Below are positions 1-11,709 of a DNA stretch of 64,000 nt, one piece after another. The DNA is taken from positions 5,208,001 through 5,272,000 of the forward strand of contig JAPFFF010000008.1 in assembly GCA_039105265.1 (NCBI GenBank). Direction: 5' to 3'. How positions within the stretch are numbered: position 1 is the first letter of the stretch; the number at the start of each line of letters is the position of its first letter. The position numbers and the translations under genes are program-made. The notes beneath the pieces are model-generated. The model was not told the origin of the DNA. It worked only from the letters and a program-made list of their open reading frames with translations, and made no database searches. The DNA is from Tritrichomonas musculus. Taxonomy: Eukaryota; Parabasalia; Tritrichomonadida; Tritrichomonadidae.

Positions 1-1010
1 AAGTTCAAGAACCAACTATTGCCCTTGATGAATTTCGTGATGCTGACGATCCATTAAAAGGACAACTTGATACTAATGATGTATTCTGCCAAAGCCAAAA
101 GAAGTATAAGAACCAACCTATTTTAGATGGCTGATATTTGATGAGATTCCTTAGCGAGTATACTCTATAGAGCGTGAAGTTTAATTTAGTAAGGATGGTA
201 AACTATTAGATGAAACACCATTAAGTATTTAATTGATGGAGAAAAAGTTGATATTGATGCCAAACTAGAATTTATGATGGAAAATGTGATATCTATTATA
301 TGGATTATGATTATTATCAATATTGTAAGAACCATTTTAAGGATGATTCTCGTATGATTACCAAGAAGATCAGAACCAAGAAGTTCATCAGTTCTGGTTC
401 ATTAAGACAAGAAGTTGCTGGTTTTGGTTCCAATAGTGAATAACGTGGGTGAGTTCTATACCAAGCTGAAGAGTGAATCTAATATATGATTGCGTGTTAA
501 TGAAGTTAATATAATTATTACTACTTATAACACTGCTTTTAAGTTCTTAGGTGATTTAATTGAAGAATATTATGAAAGAGAGCAACGACTCTATTACTTC
601 TTAAAGATTAATGAAGTACACTTGCTACTACAACATATAAGCTTATTTGAGAAATCCATAAAATAGATAAAGTTTCATTAATAATTGCTACTGCTGATAA
701 TAATAAACACTTCTCATGTTTTAGAGAGTATACGATCGTTAATTCATGTATTAATGAAAAATATAATCGAAACATCTATATTAATAAGTTGCTCCCAGAT
801 GCTAATGAATAACATGCTGAAATAGTTATTTTTTTCGATCGAAAGAGAATGAATTGCGATAAGGTATTGGTTAAGATAAGAAAGAGAGTAATATATTGAA
901 GGATTTACAGAAAGTACAAGGATGCATTATATTCGGCTGATAATAAGGAGTTTAGGTCAAATAAAGGTGGAATATTCGAAGAAGAATTTGATGCTATTAT
1001 ATCTCCCTAA
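1..1010 (+). pseudogene. Decayed protein-coding region, unknown family
   Basis: Protein-like reading frames can be followed on the + strand but they are broken by many stops and frame changes. One open piece covers about 3-131 (begins VQEPTIALDEFRDADDPLKG), another about 298-441 (YMDYDYYQYCKNHFKDDSRM), another about 622-810 and another about 811-1008. Between the pieces TAA/TAG/TGA codons occur in every frame. The base composition here is richer in GC than the following 4 kb, as expected of former coding DNA. I do not recognise the family; it could be the end of a repeat-family gene or of an old transposon whose 5' part lies left of the window. Confidence 0.5.
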
Positions 1011-4000
1011 TCTATTTCCCTTCATTTTCATAATGACTTCGGTAGAATACAGTCACAGTTGCCAGTTTCAACTTTATTTTTACAGTCAATGATATCATTT
1101 TGATCAAAACAATTTATCCACTCAACAGAACTTGTAGGTATTCATCAATGAGAACCTTCTTGAGTCCCAAACACCCTATTCTTTAGATATTTTTTAAGTA
1201 CAAATCCAGTATTTTATTAAATTGAGATGGTGAACTTCACTCCCATTTGTATGATAATTTTTATTTTTCCCAATTATTAATTTATATATATAATTATAAT
1301 AAATATTTAAAAATATATTTTCGGATTTTAATTAGAAATTTCCAAGATATTTATATTTATTATATTTGTGAAGTTTACAAAAGAATTCTTTTATTAGAAT
1401 ATGTGTAAGCCATCCAAGACTTTTTCCAGTTATTTTATATTTAGATAGATTTTTAATAGCTACATATAATTTACTATTTAAAAAATCAAAATCATCAAAG
1501 GTGAATTAGATAATCGCATTTTATTTTCCATAAAAAATAATTTGGGTAAAAAATGGTCATTTTGAATTTTTTGATTTTATAAATGGCGGAACCTCATTTT
1601 AAATAATATTCCCTATTCTTATAATATATTTTAAAGCAAAAATATTGAGTTTGATCGTTTAAAATTAATTTTCTAACCGCCGAAAATTGAATCATTCCGT
1701 TTATTAATTCAACTTTTTGAATTCATTTTTCAAACTAAACTTTATCTTTGAAGTTATGTTCAAACAAAATATATCATTTTATTGAGCATTAAAAGAAGAA
1801 ATCGAATATTACAAAATAAAAAGTTAGAAAAGATCATGTATCGAAAAAACTTAAAAATAATTATTATATTAACTTTTTTGGACTAACTACAAAGTAATTA
1901 TAAATATTTATGTTTCATAATGTATAATGCATATGTATAAAATCAAATAGTAATAGTAGTTTTGAAGGATATCTCTTACGAAGAGAGATCTATTAGTATG
2001 TGAAGTCAAAAAAAACTCGATGAATATTAAGTTTTTTGATTGGTTTCAATGACCAATTTAAAGATTATTAAATGGGTAAGAAAATTTATTAAAATCACCA
2101 AATAAAACCTAAAATTCGAAGAGATTTTGAAACTTTTTGAGGTCAAAAAAAGAGTGTCCCACCCATGAAAAATGAGTTTTTATCTTTTAAAACTCATAAA
2201 ATATAAATATCTATTAATATAAATAATCATTCCTTAATTTTGGTTATTAAATAGATTAAAATATATAATATAAGAAAATATATAGTAATATAAAATCTCT
2301 AATATAATGATGTATCATTGATTCCTTTATTCTTTTTGATTTCTCAAAATCAGCAATTCATTAATATTATGTTTCAAGCTTAGGTATTCTTACTTATATT
2401 TAGGTATATAAAGAAACTCACTAAATTAAAAATAAAAAAAATCCAATATTAATCAGCTTTTCTCTGAAAAAAAAATGGAATGAAAAAGAGTGTAATTACG
2501 TTTAAGAAATCTACCTTTTGGGAATAGTTTAAATTGAGAGGGATCATTTTGGACAGTTCTTTTATAATTTACAATAATAACGACATGCTATATGAAATCA
2601 CTAATTCGTTTTTTATATAACATGTCATTTTATTCTTTCTGAATGTAAAAAAAATAGTTGTTACTAACGTACTAGATTTGTACATTAATAAAGTTGATTA
2701 TTGCTTTTTGAATCGCCATATATTCCAACTTTTATTAAATAAATACATAGATAATAAGTGAGATTTTTATTCGGAAGTTTTATTTGGATAAAATAGCATA
2801 AATAACAAAGTTTCTTTAGCTTTGTTGGGAGTAATATCAATATTGAAATTTAATAATTAAATAGTCATGAAATAACAATTCTATTATTCATTAATTATAA
2901 GATGTTTCATTTTCCATATATTTCATTTATTACAAAGCGTGAAATTCTGATAAGATTATTTTAATTGTTAATTTCAATGTGAAAATCTTTCATTATACAA
3001 TTTTGTAAATTTTTGGGAATTTCAAATTAAAGACAGCTGCCAATTATTCATATTTTTATATTAGCTCATTTCTCATCAGTTGATTTTAATTCCAATAAAA
3101 CTGAATTATATATAAAAAAATCATGAAATGTTTTTCTTAAATATCTCTATAATAGAGATAAATGTTATTGTTAATAACCAAAATGATATAAAACAATTCC
3201 CATATAACCAATAAAGATACTTAAATAAAATATTTAAAAAAAAATGCTAAAAAAATCGTGAGATCACAATTTTTTTGATCTGGTTAATCTATAATAAAAT
3301 AATGGAATCATCAATTTTCTATATTTTTCTATTTATAATTAAAAATTGTAAAAAATGTTATTTTCATTAATTTAAAAAAAGAATCTAAATCTCATTATGA
3401 TACATTAAATTGTTATAATGCACTTAATTATTTAAACTTAATAAGTAAAAAGTGAAGTAAATTATTAATGTTTTCTTATATTTTAATATTAAATTTTTAA
3501 TTAAAATAAAAGCAAATATCTACAATTAATACATCGTTTCAAGTTTTTAAAAAATAATAATTAAAAACAATAAAAATATAAGAGTTTTTATGCAAATTTA
3601 AAACAGTTTTTGTAAAATTGCATAAATGAGTTGATAAAAAGCAAAGGTAATTTGATTAAAAAATAGAAAGACAACATAAATATTTTCAAATTTTAAACTT
3701 CACTCAAAATTAATTGAATCATTATATCTCAGAAAAAGAAATGTTTTTTTTAAAAGAACATTCAAAAAAAATAACACATCCAATTGATTTTAAATTAATT
3801 ACAACTACTTTTCCTTTGAAAAATATTGTTAATCCATTCATTTTACGAAAATATATTCACATCATTATAATTGTTATTAAAGAATACGATTGTTATTATC
3901 TTTATTAAATCTTTTTTATTTCATGAGTAGTTGAATTTAAATGTATAATCAAATTTTTTAAAAACGAATATGTTTACAAAAGCTCAGTTATTTTTTTTCA

Positions 4001-5008
4001 TTTTTACAATATTTTCTTTATAATTATTACATTTACAAGTAGATATTACTTTTATTTGAAAAATTTTTTTCTATCAATTTTTCAGAGATATTTATTTCAG
4101 AGATATTACTCAAAATAGGTTTTTATGGTCATTGAAAAGTTTGATTAACCTTAACTTATTTGAAATTCACCTAATAATTAAAGTTTTTATGTAAAGATTC
4201 TTATTCCAATAAATGAATAATTACAATATTAGATTTTTTTAGAGCATTTATTTTTTTTTCCGAACATCTCAAAAGTAAGATCGATTAAATTCTCATTTAA
4301 TTTTCAAGGCCAAATTTTTATTTTATTTTTGGCCTTATTTTTCAAAAGAAATTCATTTATCGCTATTTTTTGATTATATCATTGAAAAAATGAATACAGG
4401 ATGATTATTATTTGTATTATTATTGAAATATTGAAAGAATTTTTTTTCAATTATCTCAATTCTTTTTTTATTTGATTTATAAAAATTTTTATGTTATTTA
4501 TTAATAATAAGATTTTAGAATTGCATTATATTATAATTTTTTATTATTTAAAAAAAGAAAAAATTCATTCAAAAAAATATCATTATTTAATTCAAACTTA
4601 ATTGAGTATAATACAAAAAGTATAATATAATTTATCAAAATTTTATTTTTAATAAAACTCTTCTCAATTTTTCAAAATCTCATTCACCACTATTCAATCA
4701 TTTGAATAGCATTGAAAATATTCTATAGTATATAATCTTTTGTGTTAATATTTGAATAATAATCTAACTTTTCATAGATGATGTAATTAATTTAAAAATC
4801 GATTATTTCAAAATTTGATAAATGATTTGAAAATTTGAAAAAAAATTGAAAATATATTATAATTTTTTGATTGATTTTTAATTTTTTGATCCAAATTATG
4901 AATTAGTATTTTAAGAATTTTATTTATTTATTTCCATCATATATATCTACTCTAAAAAAATAAAGACGATCAAAAAATTCTATATAGAAATGTGTGATAA
5001 TTTATCAA
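1011..5008. other. AT-rich gene-free stretch
   Basis: About 4 kb of very AT-rich DNA with homopolymer runs and no credible gene. The longest open frame (3714-3908, 64 codons) is low-complexity Ile/Phe/Lys coding and begins without an ATG, so I do not call it. A 140-bp segment at 1238-1377 is repeated in inverted orientation at 57194-57333 and is listed separately. Confidence 0.6.
1238..1377 (+). repeat. 140-bp dispersed repeat, copy 1
   Basis: The segment begins CACTCCCATTTGTATGAT and ends ATATTTGTGAAGTTTA. The reverse complement of 57194-57333 has the same two ends, the same length (140 bp) and the same internal TTCCAAGATATTTATATTTA stretch with scattered substitutions. The outer flanks are unrelated, so this is a bounded dispersed repeat rather than general AT-richness. 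Confidence 0.6.
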
Positions 5009-5910
5009 GAGGTGAGACTGCGAAATTTTAAATGAACTTTTTTAGGAATAATAATCAACAAAATTAAAAATAAATTAAAAATATAGTATTATGGTGTTGT
5101 TACCTTTTCATATCATATACTTTTTTTCAGATTTAATCAAAAAAAATTGAAATTGTATTGATATTTCAAAATGTCATAATTCCTATATTCGTCATTATTT
5201 TTTCTTTTCAACCATTAAATTGCATTTGTATATAGATGATCTCTATTTTTTAATAAGAAAGCTATTCAATGAATGCGTTTTTGGTCAAAATTCAAAAAAA
5301 TATTTTTCAATTTAAAGAGAAATTTTCTTCTATATTAAAGATCAAAGGGATAACTATAGTTCATCTCTTAACTTATCTGGTGCTGGCAAACATATCAAAA
5401 TATTTTTAAAAAATTTTTTACAATTTTAGCTAGGATTGAGGTTTAATATTGAATATAATTCTATATACGTTAATGATGTAAACTTCACAAATATCTAAAT
5501 AATTTCATTTGTTTTTATTTTGGTATCAACCTCACAATAAGTATTTATTTTAATATTTATCAATAATTTACCAAAAAAATCATGCTTATAATATGATGAT
5601 AGTTAGTTAAATCATAAAAAATCATTATTTGATTTATAATTCTTAGTCGAAGATTTTAATATTATATTCACATCTATATATTAAATATTGATAATTAAAT
5701 TATTTATTATTTTGAGTAAATAGAATTTTTTTATTAAGATAAAATTGAAATTATAATAAGATAGAAGCTATTCAATTTTAAAAATAGATTTATAGCTAAA
5801 AATCTGAAAAAAGTATTAGTGAAATTATCATAAATAGCATTTAATTCTGGAATAAAATAATATGTATTAATATTATTAAAAAATACCAAAAATTTTCGCA
5901 GCCTCACCTC
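5009..5910 (+). mobile_element. 902-bp TIR element (MITE-like), copy 1
   Basis: The element starts GAGGTGAGACTGCGAAATTT and ends with the inverted sequence of GAGGTGAGGCTGCGAAAATT, giving about 20-bp terminal inverted repeats. The 8-mer TTTATCAA lies at 5001-5008 directly before it and again at 5913-5920 just after it, consistent with a target-site duplication (2 nt offset on the right). A second copy in the opposite orientation lies at 21401-22288 with near-identical sequence along its whole length. No transposase is encoded, so it looks like a non-autonomous DNA transposon. Family not recognised. Confidence 0.7.
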
Positions 5911-5998
5911 TATTTATCAAAATGTTCTAGAATAACCGAAATTCAATTATTTTCAATTTCAAATAAATTGATCAACTAAATAAAATATATTTTGGTAG

Positions 5999-7063
5999 AT
6001 GATTAATCTCTCCATTTGTCCAAATCATAATGTAAGTAATTCAGTATATGAAGCTTCTCCAAATTCTTTGTCATATTTACCTACACGTTCCATGAATTCT
6101 TCATCTCAAACAGCTACAACATCAATCAACCCATCTTTCATAAATCATCAATATCCCCAATTTAATGATTCCACAATGATATACCAGCCAAATCAACCAC
6201 ATGCCAATCAACAATGCATATCAGGCAATAGCTTGCAATTCAATATTAAAAATCCTAATTACATCCCTACATCAAATCAAATCCAAAACCATAATACTAT
6301 AAATGATAACAGTTCCCGCTTTCAACAAACTCGAATTCAAACTCACACAATCCCACGACCAACTACTTTCTCGAGTCCAACTTCTAGTCCAGGACCAATC
6401 GTTTCAGGTGTAAATCTGAATGATAACTATATAACTTTAAATACTATACAGAATTACCCACAACAGGTTAAAATTTCATCACTTCCATCAAATCAAAATA
6501 ATAATAATAACACAAATAATTCTGAAACTCAAAATTACCAGTCCCAAATTCAATCTCAACATCTTTATCCCAATTATAATACAATTGTAGCTGCTTTAAC
6601 ATCATGCCCTGTTGAAAGCAAAGCACCTTGGACTGCAGATGAAGATGACACATTAACCAAAATGTATGAACAAATCGGACCTCAATGGGCAAGAATTTCA
6701 GAAGTTCTCCCAGGTCGTACAATTTCACAAATAAGAAGCAGAAGGAATGCTATAGAATCACGAAAAAGACAAAGACAAAAAGCTGCCATGAAACAACTTA
6801 AAATTGCCCCTGAGCTAAAACAGCAGATTGAACAAAGAAAGCAGCTTTATGAACAAAAATTTGATTCAAGGGGTTCCGCGGCATCATCATCACCTATTTA
6901 TAATTCGTATGTTGGGCCATATCAACCATCTACTCCTATTAATGTTTCGATTCCAAAACAAATACCTAGTTCTTCAACAAATACTATTAAAAGTCATTCA
7001 AACCATATGAAAGAAACGCAAAATGAGAAATTTTATTGTTCTATAGAATCACTCCTGAATTAG
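5999..7063 (+). CDS. Myb/SANT-like DNA-binding protein
   Basis: 354 residues. The first 200 are Asn/Ser/Gln/Pro-rich and low-complexity (a run of five Asn near residue 168). A single Myb/SANT repeat begins with PWTADEDDTL, the first Trp at residue 211, continues GPQWARISEVLPGRTISQIRSR, and is followed by a Lys/Arg-rich helix (RKRQRQKAAMKQ) that could extend DNA contact or act as a nuclear signal. The spacing W-x19-W and the PGRT-xx-QIRSR third helix are typical of Myb repeats. Trichomonads have large families of such Myb-like regulators, so a sequence-specific nuclear factor is the likely role; targets are unknown. The ATG at 5999 is the first in frame. It stands alone on its strand, 88 bp after the 902-bp element, whose right end may therefore lie in its promoter. 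Confidence 0.85.
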   Translation: MINLSICPNHNVSNSVYEASPNSLSYLPTRSMNSSSQTATTSINPSFINHQYPQFNDSTMIYQPNQPHANQQCISGNSLQFNIKNPNYIPTSNQIQNHNTINDNSSRFQQTRIQTHTIPRPTTFSSPTSSPGPIVSGVNLNDNYITLNTIQNYPQQVKISSLPSNQNNNNNTNNSETQNYQSQIQSQHLYPNYNTIVAALTSCPVESKAPWTADEDDTLTKMYEQIGPQWARISEVLPGRTISQIRSRRNAIESRKRQRQKAAMKQLKIAPELKQQIEQRKQLYEQKFDSRGSAASSSPIYNSYVGPYQPSTPINVSIPKQIPSSSTNTIKSHSNHMKETQNEKFYCSIESLLN

Positions 7064-8263
7064 GATTATCAATTATTTCATGATATTCTTTTTATAATGT
7101 AATTAAATTTTAGTAATTATGCTATTTTTTATTTTTATTTTTTTTTTTTTTTTATTAAAATTGTGATTTATTTTTATAACAATATACGAAAAATACAATT
7201 AAACATAAAAGTATGCATTGGTATCTTTAATTATCATAATTTTTGCGAAATCTGAAAGGATATAGAGAAAAAAAAGATTAATAATCAAAATTATTTGCTT
7301 GGTATACAATTACAATACAAAACTGGAGATCTTTTATCATATACCAATACCGAATAACTTCAAAAAAAAAACCAAAACAAACAAAAAACAAAACTTTCGA
7401 AATTTTGTGAAATTATTCAATTCATTGAAATTATCAACCAAGGCTTTGAATATTCAACAATATGATTCTCAACAATAAAAAACTCCAAAGAATATTTTGA
7501 AAATAAAATACTTTTAATTTATCATTTAAGAATAAAAATCTATCATTAAAAATCAAATTTTAAAATCAAATATAAAAATATTCTCATATGTTTATAAAAA
7601 AAAAAATTGAAAATGTTTTTACAATATTTGAATATATTATTTTGTGGTGAGAGCAGAACTCACAAAAAAAGTTTGTTTGAAAAGTGGTTTTGAAAAATTG
7701 AGAGATTTATATTTTACTTAATTCAAATAACTTAAATATCGGTTCAACTAATCATGTTAAACCCTCACTTGTTTTTCAGAAAAAGTCGAACTTTTCCAAT
7801 TGAAAAGTGAATTTTAAACATCTCTTGGTTCAACCGTTTGCCCGAACATTTTTTAGCAAACGATCATTTCAGATGATGAAATCCTATTCCTCCACTAATT
7901 TTAAACATATTATAAGTACATAAATATGTTTTTCATCGTATTCAGATATTAAAAATTATAAAATTTATTAAAAATATGATTTGATGAAAAATCTTTATAT
8001 ATACAATTTCTAGAGAATTGGATTAATACAAATCTTTTGGATTCTTCATTAAAGAAGACTCCATTGATGATATACATACTTTTTAAAGATTATAATTCAA
8101 ATTATTTAAAAATTATGATAATTCTTATGTTTAAAACTATTATGCCATTTATGCTACTCATTTTTCTAAAACTTTTACTTTAATTTTCATCAGGAGTTTG
8201 AAAAAAAATATTTCAATGATCTCATACAAAATTCATTTACGTTAATTAAATCAATCAGATCCA
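7064..8263. other. AT-rich intergenic region
   Basis: 1.2 kb without a supportable gene. It holds a T-tract near 7130-7155 just after the Myb-like gene, A-rich runs near 7360-7390, and no recognisable RNA gene. It must contain the promoter of the ubiquitin-like gene at 8264, but no clear trichomonad initiator (TCA-Y-W) lies just upstream of that ATG. Confidence 0.5.
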
Positions 8264-9013
8264 ATGACAACTCTAAGATTTTCACTACAAGGAGTCAATT
8301 CTTTTGAACTTACGTTTGAAATTACAGCAACAATAAGAACAGCTAAGATATTTCTTTCGCATAGGTACAATACAATTCCTGATAATATTTCGTTATCTTA
8401 CAATAATTTTGAATTTGCTGACAATATGCTACTTACAGAAGTTAGAATTCCTAAAAAAGAGTCAATTTCTATATTTGTCCGTCCTTCGCGCAATTTTCAA
8501 TTCCTTCAGCCTGGGAAGGAAGTATTTATCTTACCATTTCTTGAAAGTGCTACCATTAGCGATGCTAAAAGGGCCCTTTCTCCAAAATTGAAAGTAATCC
8601 CAGAGAGAATTGATCTTAGTTATGAAAACCAAGATTTACTTGACGACCTTCGCTTAATTGATTTAAATATACCTGAACATCGATTCATATCAATTGATAT
8701 ATCTGATGATCAAATTCCAGTTCAGAAATATATTTTTATGCTTCAAGGCGAAGCCAAAGAACTGCCTTTTAGTGATTCAACAACGATTGGTGAAGTAAAA
8801 GAATTTTTGATTTCATCATCTGACGAGGCAACTGCTATTGGAAGTGTTCGTTTATATTATGATGGTAAGCCACTTTTCAACGATGCCCAAACAATTGGAT
8901 CTTTGAAAATACCAAAAGGAGACTTCATTATTGCCCAGACTGATAAAGTTGTTTGCAAAGAGCTTAGAGATACAGAAGCTTCAAAATTGCCGGATGTTGA
9001 TCTAGGTGATTAA
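8264..9013 (+). CDS. Triple ubiquitin-like domain protein
   Basis: 249 residues that appear to be three consecutive ubiquitin-like folds of about 75 residues: roughly 1-73, 77-150 and 154-228. Each shows a beta-hairpin start, a helix after an (S/A)TI motif (ATIRTAKIFLSHRY; ATISDAKRALSPKL; TTIGEVKEFLISSS), then LSY or LYYDGKPL-like strands and a final ISI or FII strand. The third unit (IGSVRLYYDGKPLFNDAQTI) is the most ubiquitin-like. There is no C-terminal Gly-Gly; the end is DVDLGD, so it is not a conjugated modifier but more likely an adaptor. The fold assignment is by pattern only. It converges with the next gene, a membrane-bound ubiquitin-like protein, with 191 bp between the stops. The TAA stop is followed by A, giving the UAAA that trichomonads use as a polyadenylation signal. 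Confidence 0.8.
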   Translation: MTTLRFSLQGVNSFELTFEITATIRTAKIFLSHRYNTIPDNISLSYNNFEFADNMLLTEVRIPKKESISIFVRPSRNFQFLQPGKEVFILPFLESATISDAKRALSPKLKVIPERIDLSYENQDLLDDLRLIDLNIPEHRFISIDISDDQIPVQKYIFMLQGEAKELPFSDSTTIGEVKEFLISSSDEATAIGSVRLYYDGKPLFNDAQTIGSLKIPKGDFIIAQTDKVVCKELRDTEASKLPDVDLGD

Positions 9014-9204
9014 AACATTGATAGATATTTTTATTTTTCAAAACTTTCTTAAACATTATTTTAAATAAATAGACATTTTACGGACTGGATCTTACATCTT
9101 ATTTAAAATAAGTTTTTATTTAGATTCGCAAAAAATACAGATAACCTATTCAAAACAAACATTTAAATAATTACAAGTTAAAATTCTTATTGACTGCCAT
9201 AAGA

Positions 9205-10020
9205 TCAGAACTGCAAAAGGTTCTCTGAATTATTCAAAATAGAGAGATCTTCCCTTCGATCGTCGATATTTTGCATTGCATTGTTCATTTCTTCAATGAG
9301 TTTGTTAATATCTATCTCTGATGAAACATGTTCATTAGCTTTACCGCAAGAACAACAACAACAGTTTTTATTAATGCAATGATGACTGTTACATCGACAA
9401 TCATAAAAACAACAACTGCAACATCCGGGACTGAACCAATATTGACCAACAATACCAGCTTTCATTGCATCAGAAAAACTTTCATAAAATCCAAGGACAG
9501 TGGCTATTGTTGATGGTACACCGATAAGTGTAGCAAAAAGAACATAAATCGCTCGATAAATCATTTTAAACTGTCCTATTAAACCAGCTCCTAGAAATGA
9601 AAAAGCAATTAATAAGGGAACTAAGGCCCAATATACAAATCTAAAACCTTCATTTTCTGTAGCCTCTTTATCGTTTTCAAGAGCAATAATTGTGAGAGTT
9701 GAATCATTTTGAATATGGCACGACTCTAAAGTTCCGCTTTCATAAAGGATATTATTGTATTTTAGAAGCAATCCAGTTTTTTTTGAAATTGCAGGAATGT
9801 CTTTTTGAAAATTGCTGATAACTTTTGAAATATCTGTAGTTGCAGGATACCTGAGAAATTTTCTTATCACAAAAACTTGACCAGGCAAAGACGGGTCTGG
9901 AATTGAAGCTTGAATTTTTAATCGAAGATTATTTGATCCAGCTCTTTCATTAAGAGATGTATCGAATTGAGGTGGCTGGATAATAAGGGTTTGAATTAAA
10001 TCCTGATTATACGAAATCAT
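9205..10020 (-). CDS. Ubiquitin-like membrane protein with Cys-rich tail
   Basis: 271 residues from the first ATG (10020); the frame stays open upstream to 10038 and beyond but has no ATG before an in-frame stop at about 10095. Residues about 34-115 look like a ubiquitin-like domain, with LLLKYNNILYESGTLESCHI followed by NDSTLTIIAL as the final strands. Two hydrophobic segments follow (about 128-148 and 154-178), separated by a short QFKMIYR loop, suggesting a membrane hairpin. Next comes a Cys-rich patch (CCSCCFYDCRCNSHHC then CINKNCCCCSCG) that could be palmitoylated or bind metal, and a short acidic helical tail. The arrangement recalls HERP/TMUB-type membrane ubiquitin-like proteins of the ER, but the order of parts rather than residue identity supports that. 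It shares a 121-bp divergent spacer with the SHIPPO-repeat gene. Confidence 0.75.
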   Translation of the reverse strand: MISYNQDLIQTLIIQPPQFDTSLNERAGSNNLRLKIQASIPDPSLPGQVFVIRKFLRYPATTDISKVISNFQKDIPAISKKTGLLLKYNNILYESGTLESCHIQNDSTLTIIALENDKEATENEGFRFVYWALVPLLIAFSFLGAGLIGQFKMIYRAIYVLFATLIGVPSTIATVLGFYESFSDAMKAGIVGQYWFSPGCCSCCFYDCRCNSHHCINKNCCCCSCGKANEHVSSEIDINKLIEEMNNAMQNIDDRREDLSILNNSENLLQF

Positions 10021-10141
10021 TAGTTGAGGCCAATTCAAATAACCTTTTTTGCCAATGATTTTACATGTATTAAGTTTAAAGGTGAAATTTGTTCAATAAC
10101 GTTCAAATAAATCTGAAAACTCGTTAAATTTTTTCTGCAAA

Positions 10142-11416
10142 ATGATGAAAAATCAAGAAAAACTATCCAGAGTAATCGATCATTTTGAAAGACATTTATC
10201 AAATAGAAACGATGCTCGCCCAACAACTGGAATGGTTGGTCAAAGATGCTTGGGGTTTGTTCAAGACTCGAATGGAAATTTAATTAGAATTATTCCTGAA
10301 ATAAAAGGTGAAGAATGCGTTGGTCCAGGTTCTTACAATCCTGAAAAACCTACTTCATTTAAAAAATCTGTTAAAATATCTTCAAATTCAAAGAGGACAA
10401 ATTTTATTCAAAATGATAATTTTAAAGTAGGACCCCAATCATATAATAATGCGTATCCTACTTCCAAAAAATATAAACATGAAATGAGGACTCATGACAT
10501 TGGAAAACCTATTGAACCTTTTAAAGCTGGTAACCTTGAACATAAGCCATGGATTAAAAAATCATTATCTCCAATTCCAAGAAACAGATTTCCAACTACA
10601 GTTTTTAAAGAGAACAAACCATCACCTTTTTTTGCATCAAAGCAAAAAAGAGAAATATTTGCTTGCGAACCAGATGAGACAGAATTAAAATATATTCCGT
10701 ATGATTTGCCAGCTCCAAAGGATTCTCCATATTTTGATTTTAAAAATCAAGTACCAAGGTATTATGATGATCCTAACCAGAATCCATCACCATGCACATA
10801 TACTTTACCAGACACATTTGGGAAACAGTCCCCTGCTTTTGATTTATCACCATCATGGGTTGATATTAACATTAAAAAAGTTGACAAAAAATCAAAAAAT
10901 AAAAAGAATGATTCTGAAAATCCAAATAATGGAAATAATGAAGGTAAACAGATTAGTGATGAAGAATTTTTTTCAACCAAATTAAACACACCAGGACCAG
11001 GTTATTATGAAACGTCAGAAAAAAAAAAAGTATTGAAATCAAAAAGCCCTGTTTTTGCAAATAAAATCCCAAGATATCGAGATTTTGAATATGATGACGA
11101 TAAACCAAATTCATGCACTTACAATATAGATAGAGGTGATAAAAATGACAAAATTCCAATGGTTTTTAAAAGAAATACAAATCGTCCAATGACGAGTTGG
11201 GATCGGAATTCTCTTGATAATCCTCCTGGGCCAGGAAAATATGATCCTTATGATTCAAAATTAAATCGTGCTATTAAAATAAAAGAAAATAAAAAAGCTT
11301 CTTATGTTCAATCTCAAGATGATCATCAATATGCATTCAGCACTCCACATTCTAGCTTAATTAAGAGAACTTATAATACTAGATATTATCATGTGAACAA
11401 ATACCTTGTGAAATAA
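10142..11416 (+). CDS. SHIPPO/STPGR-repeat protein, likely axonemal
   Basis: 424 residues, basic and Pro/Lys/Asn-rich, with spaced Pro-Gly-Pro-x-x-Tyr motifs: GPGSYNP (about 60-66), GPQSYNN (about 97-103), SPCTYTLPD (about 218), TPGPGYYET (about 283), NSCTYNID (about 323) and PPGPGKYDP (about 362). These are the SHIPPO/STPGR repeats of outer-dense-fibre and microtubule-lumen proteins, each usually followed by a K/R-S/T-P-x-F segment as seen here (KSKSPVFANK). Trichomonads have flagella, an undulating membrane and a microtubular axostyle, so association with stable microtubules is a reasonable inference. Two ATGs are adjacent (10142 and 10145); the first is used here. The stop TAAATAAA context gives a ready polyadenylation signal. 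Confidence 0.85.
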   Translation: MMKNQEKLSRVIDHFERHLSNRNDARPTTGMVGQRCLGFVQDSNGNLIRIIPEIKGEECVGPGSYNPEKPTSFKKSVKISSNSKRTNFIQNDNFKVGPQSYNNAYPTSKKYKHEMRTHDIGKPIEPFKAGNLEHKPWIKKSLSPIPRNRFPTTVFKENKPSPFFASKQKREIFACEPDETELKYIPYDLPAPKDSPYFDFKNQVPRYYDDPNQNPSPCTYTLPDTFGKQSPAFDLSPSWVDINIKKVDKKSKNKKNDSENPNNGNNEGKQISDEEFFSTKLNTPGPGYYETSEKKKVLKSKSPVFANKIPRYRDFEYDDDKPNSCTYNIDRGDKNDKIPMVFKRNTNRPMTSWDRNSLDNPPGPGKYDPYDSKLNRAIKIKENKKASYVQSQDDHQYAFSTPHSSLIKRTYNTRYYHVNKYLVK

Positions 11417-11709
11417 ATAAACTGTTTGTTATACATTTTTTGTTCAGATTTATGCTGAAATTTATTTTCATTATATAAAAAAAAAATATTATAATATTAT
11501 AGATTTAAAAATAAAAAGATTTTTATTAGTAGACACGAATTAATTCTAGTTTGGCTTTACTAATCTAACATTTTCAGTGATTTTTTAATGGAATAAATTT
11601 TGCATTCTAATCAGAATTGTAAATTACAATTTGTAACTTATTCTTAATAAATCATTGAAATGTGAAATAAAAATCGTTGAAAATTTTAAAATAACGTATA
11701 TACTAAGTT

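Noticed and set aside
3714-3908. 64-codon open frame
   Set aside because: Low-complexity Ile/Lys/Phe/Tyr composition expected from AT-rich DNA, no ATG start and no family resemblance.
10021-10038. Start of the membrane UBL protein at 10038
   Set aside because: The codon there is TTG; the first ATG in frame is at 10020, and an in-frame stop precedes any upstream ATG.
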